A DNA stretch of 64,000 nt from Enterococcus sp. HY326 (GTDB lineage: Bacteria > Bacillota > Bacilli > Lactobacillales > Enterococcaceae). A model generated the notes under the pieces. The model searched no databases, was not told the origin of the DNA, and worked only from the letters and a program-made list of their open reading frames with translations. Positions 1 through 8,904 of this stretch are shown here, one piece after another. Numbering within the stretch: position 1 is the first letter of the stretch; each line of letters opens with the position of its first letter. The stretch covers positions 248,001 through 312,000 of the forward strand of contig NZ_JANLGQ010000001.1 of NCBI RefSeq assembly GCF_026157065.1, read 5' to 3'. The position numbers and the translations under genes were made by a program.

Positions 1-419
1 GCGTTGGCATAGTCGCTATCAATTAAGATTTCAGCCTCCTTTATCTCAGTATTGCCAGCAACCACATAGGATTGATTCAACTGTGAATTGTTTGAGGTAG
101 AGAAAATATTCAATTCTGAAGTATAATCGTCAAATGTTTGCGTTCCTGCAAGAGATGTTCGCCCCTCAATCGTCTGAATACTTGGATATTCTTCGGCGAT
201 TTTTTCAATGGTCGCTTGATCTATAGTTGAAAAAGTCAATGTTACATCGCTCAACTGATAGTCCTCATAATAGTCTTGAGTATATGTTTTTAAGCTACCT
301 GCAACACTCGCTAGACCAACATAGAGAAAAGCGCCAATAGCAACAATTAGCACAATCGTAACAAATTGTGCCAAATTGCCTTTGATATCTCTCAATAATT
401 TTTTTAATAAACCTTTCAT
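1..419 (-). CDS. ABC transporter permease, MacB/FtsX type (partial, N-terminal part)
   Basis: The N-terminal 139 or so residues of a membrane protein run off the left edge of the window. The protein begins MKGLLKKLLRDIKGNLAQFV, followed by one strong membrane segment (about residues 15-38, rich in V, I, L, A) and then an extracytoplasmic region without further membrane segments. This is the usual start of FtsX/MacB-type permeases, which carry a large outer domain after the first helix. The ATG at 419 lies one base after the stop of the ATPase gene, and the end of that gene supplies the GGAG ribosome binding site, so the two are translationally coupled. It probably forms an exporter with that ATPase; the substrate is unknown. 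Confidence 0.8.
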   Translation of the reverse strand, partial: MKGLLKKLLRDIKGNLAQFVTIVLIVAIGAFLYVGLASVAGSLKTYTQDYYEDYQLSDVTLTFSTIDQATIEKIAEEYPSIQTIEGRTSLAGTQTFDDYTSELNIFSTSNNSQLNQSYVVAGNTEIKEAEILIDSDYAN

Positions 420-420
420 C

Positions 421-1125
421 CTACCACTCCAACTCCCCAACAGAAATTTTATTCGTATTCAATACAATTTTCTCCACTTGGCCACTTCTAACGTGAATCA
501 CCTTGTCCGCAATTTGAGCAATTGCTGAATTATGAGTAATCAATACCACGCATTTTCTCATCGTCTGGTTTAGCTCACTAATTAGCTGTAAAACTTCTTT
601 TCCCGTCTCGTAATCAAGCGCCCCAGTTGGTTCATCACACAATAAGATAAGGGGATTTTTAGCGATTGCCCGTGCAATTGAGACTCGCTGCTGCTCACCA
701 CCTGAGAGTTGGGAGGGAAAATTGTTCAAACGATGACTCAGCCCTACTTTTTGTAAAATCTCTTTAGGATCAAGTGCATCATTTGCCACATCTGAAGCAA
801 ATTCAACATTTTCTACAGAAGATAGATTTGAAATTAAATTATAAAACTGAAAAACAAAACCAATTTTTTCAGCACGATAATTAGTCAATTCTTTATCCTT
901 GAATGAAACAATGTTGTTGCCCTCCACAAGAATTTCTCCACTCGATACCGTGTCCATTCCACCTAAAAGATTTAGAATGGTACTTTTTCCTGCCCCACTA
1001 GCCCCCAAAACAACAATAAACTCACCGTGATCAATAGAAAATGTAACATCCTTGACTGCCTCAATCTCTTGATTTCCTACACGATATTTTTTTGATACTT
1101 CTTTAAACTCAATCATACTAGCCAT
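421..1125 (-). CDS. ABC transporter ATP-binding protein (MacB/LolD type)
   Basis: A 234-residue ATPase subunit. Walker [10 protein letters not shown] is at residues 41-49, the signature LSGGEQQR at 140-147, Walker B with DEPTGALD at about 160-171, and the H-loop ITH near 196. The EPTGALD form is typical of the MacB/LolD/SalX group that works with FtsX-like permeases, and such a permease follows directly. The start at 1125 has GGTGG seven bases upstream; an in-frame ATG three codons later is possible. A TetR-family gene is divergent, so that regulator probably controls this exporter. Likely roles for the group are peptide or antimicrobial efflux or envelope maintenance; the sequence does not decide between them. 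Confidence 0.9.
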   Translation of the reverse strand: MASMIEFKEVSKKYRVGNQEIEAVKDVTFSIDHGEFIVVLGASGAGKSTILNLLGGMDTVSSGEILVEGNNIVSFKDKELTNYRAEKIGFVFQFYNLISNLSSVENVEFASDVANDALDPKEILQKVGLSHRLNNFPSQLSGGEQQRVSIARAIAKNPLILLCDEPTGALDYETGKEVLQLISELNQTMRKCVVLITHNSAIAQIADKVIHVRSGQVEKIVLNTNKISVGELEW

Positions 1126-1219
1126 GCTTTAACCACCATTCAACTTTATTTTTATATTTCATACTTCATAAATACAATTAATATTAAACTTCATATTTCA
1201 CCTTTAGTCAACTTTTTCA

Positions 1220-1243
1220 TGAAATATATATAAAAATATTTCA
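1220..1243. promoter_or_regulatory. Inverted repeat in the divergent ABC/TetR promoter region, possible TetR operator
   Basis: TGAAATAT (1220-1227) is repeated in reverse as ATATTTCA (1236-1243) with an 8-base spacer. It lies between the divergent ABC transporter and TetR genes, where a TetR-family operator is expected. Other TTCAT-containing copies occur nearby (about 1155-1200). AT-rich DNA can give such repeats by chance, so the assignment is tentative. Confidence 0.35.
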
Positions 1244-1323
1244 TTTTGTCTGAATTATTTGGTAGTTTGTTTAAGTTAGAAATATATGGTATTCTTTCTT
1301 TGTTCAAAGAAAGGTGTTGTCCT

Positions 1324-1956
1324 ATGGAATCTAAAAGAGAAACGATAATCTTTGCAGCATTAAAATTGTTTGGTCAAAAAGGCTTTGCTAAAGTGACCAT
1401 AAAAGAGATAGCTGCCGAAGCCAAAGTATCTCAAGTCACCATTTATAATAATTTCAATAACAAGGAAACGCTGGCAGAGGAATGTACGAATGTCTTGTTT
1501 GATAAAATTGAATCTATCTCAGAGGAAATTTTGCAAGAAGAGTTACCCTATCCAGAGAAACTAAATAAAGTTCTAAAGGCCTGTAATAGTGAAATTGCCC
1601 AATCAATCACCCACTATTTCAGCTCTCAATCACTAGAGGATCCTAAGCTGACGGCAGTATTGGAAAGTGCCATCACCAAACGAAAAGATGCCATTTATTT
1701 AAAATATCTTGAATTAGGTTATTCAATGGGCTATATCAACCCAGCTATTGCTAAAGAGTCAATCATCGCTTTGATGAATACAATCAATTATGTTAGAAAA
1801 ATGGATTTTCAAGACCTCGATCAAGATAAACTAACCGAGGATTTACAGCAGCTTTTCCTCTATGGGATTATTGGTGTCAAGCCTGATAAGGAACGAGAAT
1901 TGGATAACGATGTATTATTAACTCTACTAGCTGACCAGGTTAGAAAAAGACTTTAA
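1324..1956 (+). CDS. TetR/AcrR family transcriptional regulator
   Basis: A 210-residue protein with an N-terminal TetR helix-turn-helix (about residues 8-50, with the typical KVTIKEIAAEAKVSQVTIYN stretch) and a divergent C-terminal ligand domain. The frame is open upstream to 1246, but the ATG at 1324 is preceded by AAAGGTG at good spacing and gives the standard start MESKRETII, so that start is used. It is divergent from the ABC exporter at 421-1125 and is probably its local repressor. The ligand is unknown. Confidence 0.88.
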   Translation: MESKRETIIFAALKLFGQKGFAKVTIKEIAAEAKVSQVTIYNNFNNKETLAEECTNVLFDKIESISEEILQEELPYPEKLNKVLKACNSEIAQSITHYFSSQSLEDPKLTAVLESAITKRKDAIYLKYLELGYSMGYINPAIAKESIIALMNTINYVRKMDFQDLDQDKLTEDLQQLFLYGIIGVKPDKERELDNDVLLTLLADQVRKRL

Positions 1957-2035
1957 GCAGCATCCCTAAAGTCTCTTTAGATTCTAATGCTGGACGAAAA
2001 TAGGGGGTTACAACCTCCAAATTTTTTCATAATAG

Positions 2036-2074
2036 ATAGCACCTTCTAGGCTGAAAAGTATTAGAAGGTGCTAT
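2036..2074. repeat. 13-bp inverted repeat (hairpin) after the TetR gene
   Basis: ATAGCACCTTCTA (2036-2048) pairs perfectly with TAGAAGGTGCTAT (2062-2074) around a 13-base loop. No strong T-run follows on either strand, so it is not a classical intrinsic terminator, but it could still end or stabilise the TetR transcript. Confidence 0.5.
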
Positions 2075-2344
2075 TTGTGGCAGCAAATAATAAGTTCATC
2101 AACTCATTAATTTTAGCTGGCTTCAAGCTTTTCAAGTAAAAATTTTACAAAAATTGGTTTGATTTTTAGCATTCGTTTTCTGTGAGAATTAATTCTTTTA
2201 TCAAAAATTGAGTTTGTTTGAGTTTCTTACCATGAAATCCTATGACTTGCTTCAATCAAGAAAGCGAAAATCTAATTTTAAAACAGGTTTTGGAAACTAA
2301 AACAATTATTCCCTTCCCAGACAGCATTTAGTAGGAATTTGCCA

Positions 2345-2383
2345 CAAAAAAAATACCTACCAAAAATACATGGCAGGTATTTT
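2345..2383 (-). terminator. Intrinsic terminator of the flavodiiron gene
   Basis: Arms AAATACCTACC and GGCAGGTATTT pair with one mismatch. On the minus strand the stem is followed by eight T. It lies 137 bases after the stop of the flavodiiron gene. Confidence 0.7.
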
Positions 2384-2519
2384 AAACAAATTAGTAGTTT
2401 TTGAACTAAGTTTAAAAATTTATTCTCTGAAAAAATTTGAGATGCTTGTAAAACCCAATAAATTACCAAGACGACCATAAGTCTCACAGCCATTGGTCGA
2501 GGATAAAGAATTAATAATT

Positions 2520-3728
2520 TTAAGCGGATACTGAAGCAGCAATCCCTGCCGCTAACTGATCAAACTCATTTTTTTGCGTTTCTGAGAGCGTAGTAGATAA
2601 CGTGATTGGTTCCGCAATATTTTCCCAATTCTTGAACTCTGCGAAAAATTGGGTTAGTTGCTTAGTCGCAGTTGGTGACCAACTACCGTTTCCAATTAAG
2701 GCATATTTTTTATTTTGAATATCCAATTGCGCCATCTCATCTAAAAAAGCTTTCATTGGCGGAAAAATATTTAAATTATAAGTCGAACTGGAAATAATCA
2801 CATGCGTGAACTTAAATATATCTGCAATAATATATGAAGGATGCGTTTTAGAAACATCATAGATTCGTAAATCAGTGACGCCTAAATTTGAAAGTCGAGT
2901 TGCTAAATAGTCAATTGCCGATGCAGTATTACCATAAATCGAGGCATAAACAAGTACCACTCCTTTTTTTTCAGGCTCATAAGCACTCCACTTGGTGTAG
3001 CGATCCCAAAGGTAAGAAGTATCTTTACGCCAAATAGGACCATGCAAAGGAGCAATCATCTGAACATCAAACTCACTAACTTTTCCCATTGCCTTTGTTA
3101 CCTGTTTTCCATATTTTCCTACGATATTTGTATAATAGCGTCGGCATTCTTCACCATAGAGAAGGTCATAGTCTAGTTCATCGGCAAATAAATTTCCGTG
3201 AAGCGCTCCAAATGTTCCAAAAGCATCAGCAGAGAATAAAATCTTTTCGGTTTTTTCATAAGTAAACATCACTTCAGGCCAATGAACCATTGGGGCAAAA
3301 ATAAAGGTTAACTCATGTTTTCCTAAAGAAAGTGTATCGCCTTCTTTCACTTGATGATAATTCTCTTTCAAATCGACTTGCGGGTAGAACTGATCAAGAA
3401 AGTTTAAGGCTTTTTTATTGGCAACAATTTTGCCGTTGGGATAAAGGCGACTCAATTCAACAATATTTCCGCAATGGTCTGGTTCCATATGATTGACCAC
3501 AATATAATCTAAATCTCGACCAGCCAATGCCCCCTGAACATTTTCTAAAAATTGTTCAGTTACAGATGAATCAACTGTATCAAGAATCGCTGTCTTTTCA
3601 TCGTTAATCAAAAACGAGTTGTACGAAATACCATTGGGCAATGGAAAAATATTTTCAAATTTCTCCAGCCTTCGATCATTACAACCAACATAGTGAATAG
3701 ATTCCGTAATATTTTGAACAGTTTGCAT
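2520..3728 (-). CDS. Flavodiiron protein (FprA/ROO type A, MBL fold plus flavodoxin)
   Basis: A 402-residue cytoplasmic protein expected to reduce oxygen to water and/or nitric oxide to nitrous oxide. The N-terminal metallo-beta-lactamase domain carries the diiron ligands H80-x-E82-x-D84-H85 (HMEPDHCG), H149, D168 and H229. A flavodoxin domain begins near residue 256 with the FMN loop YASIYGNTAS. There is no C-terminal rubredoxin, so it is a class A protein needing an external electron donor. The ATG at 3728 has AAGGAGTG upstream; an extension to 3785 lacks a ribosome binding site. It is monocistronic with its own terminator. In an anaerobe-like fermenter it would serve oxygen or NO detoxification. 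Confidence 0.92.
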   Translation of the reverse strand: MQTVQNITESIHYVGCNDRRLEKFENIFPLPNGISYNSFLINDEKTAILDTVDSSVTEQFLENVQGALAGRDLDYIVVNHMEPDHCGNIVELSRLYPNGKIVANKKALNFLDQFYPQVDLKENYHQVKEGDTLSLGKHELTFIFAPMVHWPEVMFTYEKTEKILFSADAFGTFGALHGNLFADELDYDLLYGEECRRYYTNIVGKYGKQVTKAMGKVSEFDVQMIAPLHGPIWRKDTSYLWDRYTKWSAYEPEKKGVVLVYASIYGNTASAIDYLATRLSNLGVTDLRIYDVSKTHPSYIIADIFKFTHVIISSSTYNLNIFPPMKAFLDEMAQLDIQNKKYALIGNGSWSPTATKQLTQFFAEFKNWENIAEPITLSTTLSETQKNEFDQLAAGIAASVSA

Positions 3729-4139
3729 ATAAACACTCCTTTTATTTCTTCGAAAGCCTTTACATATGATTGTACACTTCTTCACTAGCTCTGAAAAGAA
3801 AAGAGTAAAACTTTTTTAATACCACATCAAGCATGGAAATATTGAAAGGTATAATTTGAGCTTTTTGCTATCAATTTTTCGGTGAGTGATTCATTTATAT
3901 TTGCTAAGCAACTTTGAAGCTTAATGTCATTCCCATAAAAGCATCGGATATCTCTAGTCTAAAACAGGGATGAAATAGGTTATGTTTTTTCACATCGGCT
4001 TTAATAATCGCAATTATTAGGTACTCAAATCATCTATTCAAATGTCTTTTCCCAAATAAATACCCGCCAGATTAGAATCTGGCGGGCTATTACAAGCTAT
4101 TTCTTATAAAGTTCATTACGAGAATAAAGGTATAGAAGA
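3729..4139. other. Intergenic region, only a terminator recognised
   Basis: About 410 bases between the flavodiiron gene, whose promoter must lie at the left end, and the ABC-2 operon. Apart from the terminator at 4063-4086 I see no gene or repeat in it. Confidence 0.6.
4051..4086 (-). terminator. Terminator of the ABC-2 exporter operon
   Basis: CCCGCCAGATT (4063-4073) and AATCTGGCGGG (4076-4086) form a strong 11-bp stem. On the minus strand it is followed by TATTTATTT. It lies about 50 bases after the permease stop. Confidence 0.8.
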
Positions 4140-4910
4140 TTAACTTCTCAACCCTTTGCCAGTACGAATCAAATAATAGCAGGCAGTGTAAAGAACCAGA
4201 ACGAATAAAACTAATATTAAAATCGAAATTGTTATCGGCACGTCCTCTGTACCCAAAAAGCCGTACCTAAAACCAGAGATCATATAAACAATTGGATTGA
4301 TTTTTGAAATAGTTTGCCAAATTGGTGGCAGCATTGAGATAGCATAGAACACGCCACCTAAGTAAGTCAAAGGCTGCAAGATAAAGGTTGGGACAATGGA
4401 TACATCATCAAAGGATTGTGCGAAAATACCATTGAGTAATCCCGCCAATGAAAATAGAATTGCTGTCATTAATAATGTCAACACAACAATAACCCATGAA
4501 TGAACATTGAGGGGCACGAACAATAGGGAAACTATTGTAACAAATGTGCCGACCAGCAAACTTCTCCCCACGCCACCAAGAACAAAACCCCAGATGATAA
4601 CATGTGGTGGTACTGGCGCCACCAATAATTCTTCGATATTCTTTTGTAGTTTTTGTGAGAAAAATGAAGAAGAAACATTTGCATAAGAACTAGTAATAGC
4701 TGACATCATAATCAAACCCGGTACAATAAATTCCATGTAGGAAAAACCACCCATATCGCCAATTCTGCCACCTATCATTTTCCCGAAAATGATAAAATAT
4801 AATGAGGTGGTAATCACTGGTGGGACTAGAGTTTGCACCCAAATGCGCATATAGCGGTTCGTCTCCTTGACTGCGAGACTTTTTAAAGCTGTAAAATAGA
4901 GACTAAGCAT
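4140..4910 (-). CDS. ABC-2 type transporter permease
   Basis: A 256-residue integral membrane protein with about six membrane segments, a length and layout typical of ABC2_membrane (DrrB/YadH-like) permeases. The signature region near residues 100-125 and a final segment with LVLFVLVLYTACYYLI fit the family. Two ATGs are adjacent (4913 and 4910); 4910 has the better spacing from GGAGG. The start overlaps the end of the ATPase gene, which implies coupled translation. With that ATPase it should form an exporter of a drug, lipid or polysaccharide; the substrate is not evident. Confidence 0.88.
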   Translation of the reverse strand: MLSLYFTALKSLAVKETNRYMRIWVQTLVPPVITTSLYFIIFGKMIGGRIGDMGGFSYMEFIVPGLIMMSAITSSYANVSSSFFSQKLQKNIEELLVAPVPPHVIIWGFVLGGVGRSLLVGTFVTIVSLLFVPLNVHSWVIVVLTLLMTAILFSLAGLLNGIFAQSFDDVSIVPTFILQPLTYLGGVFYAISMLPPIWQTISKINPIVYMISGFRYGFLGTEDVPITISILILVLFVLVLYTACYYLIRTGKGLRS

Positions 4911-5838
4911 CATTTTCCTCCTGCAGATTTTTCTCTTCTGTAATTTTTAGAAATAGTTCTTCTAGACGATTCGATTTATTGCGCATGGATAAGACCTTCA
5001 ACCCTTGATTGCTGAGCTGGCTGAAAATATCATTTACTCCTTGATTTCGCTCCACTTCAACCGCTAAGGTCAGCTCATCTTCTAAAAGATAGTTGTACCC
5101 AACTATTTCAGGCGTTTTTTCAGAAGGGGCTAAGTCAAAAATAAATGTTTCAAACTGTAATTTTGATAAAAGATTTTTCATACTAGTATTTTCAATAAGC
5201 TTCCCCGATTGAATAATACCAATATTTCGACAGAGCATTTCTGCCTCTTCTAAATAATGGGTTGTTAAAATAATCGTGGTGCCATTTTCGTTTAGCTCTT
5301 TTAAAAACACCCACATTTCCCGTCGAAGTTCAATATCCACTCCTGCAGTCGGTTCATCTAAAATCAATAGGTGCGGCTCATGCATCAATGCTCGAGCAAT
5401 CATTAGCCGGCGTTTCATCCCCCCAGAGAGCATGCGAGCACGTTCATTGCGTTTTTCCCATAAATTGGATTGCTTTAAATACTTTTCACTACGTTTTAGA
5501 GCTTCCTTTCGGGGAACACCATAATAACCAGCTTGATTCACCACAATTTGTTGCACAGTCTCAAAAGGATTAAAATTAAATTCTTGTGGTACTAAGCCAA
5601 TCTGCTGTTTTGCCCTTTCCAAATCGGTATCAATATCATATCCATAAACAGTTACTTTTCCGGCCGTTTTATTGACTAATGAAGTGATAATGCCGATTGT
5701 CGTTGATTTACCAGCGCCATTCGGTCCCAAAAGAGCATAAAAGTCGCCTTTTTCAACTTGTAGGTCAATTCCCCTTAACGCTTTTACTCCCGTATCATAC
5801 TCTTTTTCTAAATTCTCTATTTCAAGTGCATAAGTCAT
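4903..5838 (-). CDS. ABC-2 type transporter ATP-binding protein
   Basis: A 311-residue ATPase of the DrrA/YadG group. Walker A GPNGAGKST is at residues 38-46, the signature LSGGMKRR near 139, Walker B with DEPTAGVD near 162 and the H-loop TTHYLEEAE after it. The extra C-terminal part of about 85 residues is usual in this group. GAGGAG stands eight bases before the ATG. It is the first gene of a two-gene operon with the permease that overlaps its end. Confidence 0.92.
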   Translation of the reverse strand: MTYALEIENLEKEYDTGVKALRGIDLQVEKGDFYALLGPNGAGKSTTIGIITSLVNKTAGKVTVYGYDIDTDLERAKQQIGLVPQEFNFNPFETVQQIVVNQAGYYGVPRKEALKRSEKYLKQSNLWEKRNERARMLSGGMKRRLMIARALMHEPHLLILDEPTAGVDIELRREMWVFLKELNENGTTIILTTHYLEEAEMLCRNIGIIQSGKLIENTSMKNLLSKLQFETFIFDLAPSEKTPEIVGYNYLLEDELTLAVEVERNQGVNDIFSQLSNQGLKVLSMRNKSNRLEELFLKITEEKNLQEENDA

Positions 5839-6030
5839 TCATATTTCTCCTCATTATTAAATCAATTATTGCTTTGTAAAGTCACTAAAGCAGTATTCAT
5901 ATCATTCTAACAGATTATTCTTTGACTTTATAACCAAATGAGTTTAGCCTTTTAGTCTAATCAAAGATTCCATAAAAATGTCAGCCATCGTTCCACGCAA
6001 GTTAAGCTATACAAGGACTACTCAACAAAA

Positions 6031-6798
6031 CTATTTTGAGCTTTCGAAACCGATTTTTTCAAATATCCCATCTACAAGACTAAATGTCATTTCATCACGA
6101 TTGACTTTACCCAAAACCTTATCGCTATTTACTAATTCAAGTAAAAAGTCAGCCATCTGATCAGCGGTATGATATTGAGGAAAAGTTTCTTGATAGTTCA
6201 CTGTCGAAACATTTTTAGCGACGGCTTCAAAATTAGTTTCAACGGGCCCCGGTGCTAAGATTTTCACTTTTAGCAGATGCTTATTCACCTCTAATTCTTT
6301 AGCCAAGCCTTCAGTAAAAGCACTGACAAAAAATTTACTAGCTGAATAGACCACCGACTCATTAAAAATTGAATAGCCCGCCAAAGAACCAACATTGACT
6401 AAAGTTGTTCCTGCTACATCTCTGTATTGTGCCACAAATTTTGTAGATAAATAAACCAAGGCCTTAATATTCAAATCAATCATCTCACTGATGTCTTCTA
6501 AATCCATCTGCTCTACAGTTGTCTTCTTGCCAAAGCCTGCATTGTTCACAAAGGTTTCAATTTGATAGTCACCTAAACTGGCCCAAAACTCTTTTACCTC
6601 TTGTTCTTTAGACAAGTCAACACTTTTTACAATGATGGAACTCTGACACTTACTTTCTAACTCTTTTTTGAGTTCCTTTAAAGCTGCTTCATTTCTAGCA
6701 GCTAGGATTAAATTTTTTCCTTCTTCAGCAAATTTAATTGCAGCAGACCGCCCAATTCCAGAACTAGCTCCTGTAATTACTGTATATTTTTTTATCAC
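6031..6798 (-). CDS. Short-chain dehydrogenase/reductase (SDR)
   Basis: A 255-residue classical SDR. The nucleotide-binding motif TGASSGIG is at residues 9-16, NNAG at 85-88, and the catalytic S138, Y151 and K155 are in place (GSLAG and YSASK). It belongs to the DltE/YqjQ-like group of short SDRs whose substrate cannot be predicted. NAD(P)H-dependent reduction of a carbonyl compound in the cytoplasm is expected. It stands alone, with about 190 bases downstream before the ABC-2 operon start. Confidence 0.88.
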   Translation of the reverse strand: MIKKYTVITGASSGIGRSAAIKFAEEGKNLILAARNEAALKELKKELESKCQSSIIVKSVDLSKEQEVKEFWASLGDYQIETFVNNAGFGKKTTVEQMDLEDISEMIDLNIKALVYLSTKFVAQYRDVAGTTLVNVGSLAGYSIFNESVVYSASKFFVSAFTEGLAKELEVNKHLLKVKILAPGPVETNFEAVAKNVSTVNYQETFPQYHTADQMADFLLELVNSDKVLGKVNRDEMTFSLVDGIFEKIGFESSK

Positions 6799-7100
6799 TT
6801 TATTGTCATCCCTTCACAAATTATTTCTTAGTTTTCCTGTATTCATCATTTTTCTTCGCTTAATGCTTAATTTACCTACTTCACAATCCCAAGTAGAAAA
6901 TTGTAAGCTTCAACTTCATAATTTATCTGATTAGGTGAATACCCCTTCCTCCTGCAAATTATCATAAGGATACCTGTTCAAGTCCACTTTAAGTCAAGAG
7001 AAAAGTTTTAAGGCTATAAGCATTTTTTCTCCTTTACAATTTCGTGCAATGAAAACCATATATTTTTTGCTCAATACTGAAGGTTTATTGCGGTATATCT

Positions 7101-7136
7101 AAAAAAACGGCTGTACCCTTGGTTAGAATAGAGCCG
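7101..7136 (-). terminator. Terminator-like hairpin, degraded
   Basis: CGGCTGTA (7108-7115) and TAGAGCCG (7129-7136) pair with one mismatch, and on the minus strand seven T follow. No intact gene precedes it, so it may be left from a lost gene. Confidence 0.45.
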
Positions 7137-7349
7137 AACTTTTACGAAGAATATCTAGTAAATTTGAATTTGCGAAGAAGATCCACTAGGGCACAGGAAC
7201 AAAGACAATATAGTTTAGGATTCCATCTGTCATAAAACTAATGTCACAATCCCTTGCTTCTCATTTGAGATACTGTAATTTTTGAAACTAAAAATTAATG
7301 GCCTTATTTTAACAGCTAGATAGTCTAGCTATGCAATTACCTTTTTATA

Positions 7350-7381
7350 AAAAAAAGCCCACCAAACATTAATTTGGCGGG
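7350..7381 (-). terminator. Terminator of the 54-residue membrane protein gene
   Basis: GCCCACCAAA and TTTGGCGGG pair, with one G-U pair in the minus-strand RNA, around a short loop and are followed on the minus strand by eight T. It lies about 50 bases after the small gene ending at 7432, which supports that gene being transcribed. Confidence 0.75.
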
Positions 7382-7431
7382 ATATATTGGCTTGTCAGCA
7401 ATCTGCGAACTAGTTATTAATTTTTTGGTAG

Positions 7432-7596
7432 CTATTTTCCTAACAAAAATAAAACACTTTTAATTAATACAGGTATGCAAACAATGCCGATACTAATTGA
7501 TGTGAGCTGAGCGGTGCGCATATTTTTTTTGAAAAGTTTCTCGTTCATTTCTTTTATTTCTTCTTGCTCGAAATCTGTTCTCCCATTGTTTTCCAT
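7432..7596 (-). CDS. Small membrane protein, 54 residues, unknown
   Basis: A short gene with ATG at 7596 preceded by GGAGGG at six bases, ending TAG at 7432, with its own strong terminator. The product starts MENNGRTDFEQEEIKEMNEK, a charged, probably helical region, and continues into one hydrophobic stretch of about 22 residues from residue 31 (LTSISIGIVCIPVLIKSVLF), so a single-pass membrane protein is likely. I recognise no family. The ribosome binding site and terminator make it more than a chance frame. Confidence 0.7.
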   Translation of the reverse strand: MENNGRTDFEQEEIKEMNEKLFKKNMRTAQLTSISIGIVCIPVLIKSVLFLLGK

Positions 7597-7826
7597 ACGT
7601 TACCCTCCATTTGAAAGTATACTTACTTTAAAAAAAGTATAACAAAACATCCGTATCGTTAACAGAGCATACTATTGAATATTTCGCTATCTACTGTTAT
7701 CTACAAAGTCAGTAATGTTAAGATTTATTATTTAGACCAATGAATTAACTGCCTTTTTCACAAGAAAACACCCACCATGCGTTAGTCTTGCCGACTACTT
7801 TTTCTAATGGTCATTATGTGAGATAA

Positions 7827-7938
7827 CTAAAATTCTTTGTAAAAAGCTACAGAACTTCCTTTGTCACACGAAGTAAATCCGAATTTCTCATAAATAGGAG
7901 GTTTCTGAACTTAAAAATAAATTTATTGGTGCCCTACT
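7827..7938 (-). pseudogene. Remnant of a GNAT acetyltransferase (C-terminal end)
   Basis: The minus strand encodes QKPPIYEKFGFTSCDKGSS and then VAFYKEF before a stop at 7827. The YEKFGF piece is the typical C-terminal motif of GNAT N-acetyltransferases. Upstream the frame is broken: a stop lies directly before the fragment, and the preceding matching residues (APINLFLSSE) are in another frame. It is a decayed gene end lying directly after pcp. Confidence 0.6.
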
Positions 7939-7940
7939 TC

Positions 7941-8585
7941 CTAATGTATAGTCCCTAAATTTAATTCAATATCCTCATTGTTCATAACGGCAGCCGCAAT
8001 CCCATACTCAATCGTTTTAGCGATGATTTCGATTGACATTGAAGGTACATTTACTGCTTTTCCAACGGTTTGACTAGGTTCAAAGGGCACATGAATGAAA
8101 CCACCCTTAATTCCTAAGTTGTTTTTCTCAATCGTATAAAGTAAATTGTACATAATTTCATTACAAACAAAGGTACCTGCACTGTATGAAATATAGGCAG
8201 GTAGGCCATGGTCGCTAGCGTTTTTCACCATTGCCTTAAGTGGTAAAGAGGTGAAATATGCATTTTTCCCATCGGCTTGAATGGCTTGGCCTAAAGGTTG
8301 GTTGCCTTTATTGTCAGCAATCCGGGCTTCAATTAAATTAATCGCGACATGTTCAAAAGAAACTGAAGCACGACCACCAGCTTGTCCGACACAAATGACA
8401 ATGTCTGGCTTTTCGGCATGAATCATAGCTGCAACCTTCTCGCTACTTTCTCCAAAAACAGTCGGTACTTCTAATTTTACAATTTCTGCACCAGCAATTT
8501 CTTCTGGCAATAATTTAACAGCTTCAAAAGCTGGGTTTACTTTGTCTTCACCAAACGGATCGAATCCGGTAACTAATACTTTCAT
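7941..8585 (-). CDS. pcp: Pyrrolidone-carboxylate (pyroglutamyl) peptidase
   Basis: A 214-residue cytoplasmic cysteine peptidase of family C15 that removes N-terminal pyroglutamate from peptides. The catalytic triad fits: E78 (FEHVAIN), C141 (SAGTFVCNE) and H165 (FIHVPF). The N-terminal TGFDPFGEDKVNPA motif and length match the family. In many streptococci and enterococci pcp follows two membrane-protein genes, DUF969 and DUF979; here only a decayed DUF979-like end is left upstream. The gene itself is intact. Downstream is an acetyltransferase remnant. Confidence 0.95.
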   Translation of the reverse strand: MKVLVTGFDPFGEDKVNPAFEAVKLLPEEIAGAEIVKLEVPTVFGESSEKVAAMIHAEKPDIVICVGQAGGRASVSFEHVAINLIEARIADNKGNQPLGQAIQADGKNAYFTSLPLKAMVKNASDHGLPAYISYSAGTFVCNEIMYNLLYTIEKNNLGIKGGFIHVPFEPSQTVGKAVNVPSMSIEIIAKTIEYGIAAAVMNNEDIELNLGTIH

Positions 8586-8627
8586 TTTCTTAATACCTTC
8601 CTTAACTAAATAGAATCATATAAAAAT

Positions 8628-8872
8628 TTAAAAAACTAACATAAACAAGGCCATCGCAACTTGATTTTTGATTACGCCGTACCTGGCCTTCATTCCAAAA
8701 ATAGATACTGGAATGATATTAAAATTGGCTACAATTGGTTTCATCTAGTTATCGCGAAAACCACAATCTAAAGTGACCATTCCAATTAAAGCAAGGTATG
8801 GCACCATAGGCAAATACAAATAGCCCACCTTTCTGACCGTCATCACGTAATCGCCAAGGAGGATTATGCCGA
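8628..8872 (-). pseudogene. Remnant of a DUF979-like membrane protein gene upstream of pcp
   Basis: Reading the minus strand gives a hydrophobic stretch with GDYVMTVRKVGYLYLPMVPY, a stop at 8745-8747, and then MKPIVANFNIIPVSIFGMKA and RYGVIKNQVAMALFMLVF before a final stop at 8628. From memory, ANFNI-P-M-YGVIK-Q-ALF resembles the C-terminal end of DUF979 proteins, which are commonly encoded next to pcp. The frame is interrupted and most of the gene is missing. The family assignment rests on recalled motifs and the pcp context. Confidence 0.55.
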
Positions 8873-8904
8873 CTTAAAAGTTCTTACTAAACTATAAGTT
8901 TCAA

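Larger units (their letters stand above)
1957..2519. other. Intergenic region with two hairpins
   Basis: About 560 bases between the convergent TetR and flavodiiron genes. It holds a 13-bp inverted repeat (2036-2074) and the minus-strand terminator at 2345-2383. A 71-codon open frame on the minus strand (2278-2493) spans the terminator and has no ribosome binding site, so it is not taken as a gene. Confidence 0.6.
6799..7431. other. Gene-poor region with two minus-strand terminators
   Basis: About 630 bases without a convincing gene. It includes a weak terminator-like hairpin (7101-7136) and the strong terminator (7350-7381) of the small gene that follows. Between the two, the minus strand has short open stretches broken by stops and without a start or ribosome binding site; these may be gene debris but I cannot identify a family. 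Confidence 0.5.

Noticed and set aside
2278-2493. 71-codon open frame on the minus strand
   Set aside because: It spans the terminator of the flavodiiron gene, has no ribosome binding site, and its composition looks like translated AT-rich non-coding DNA.
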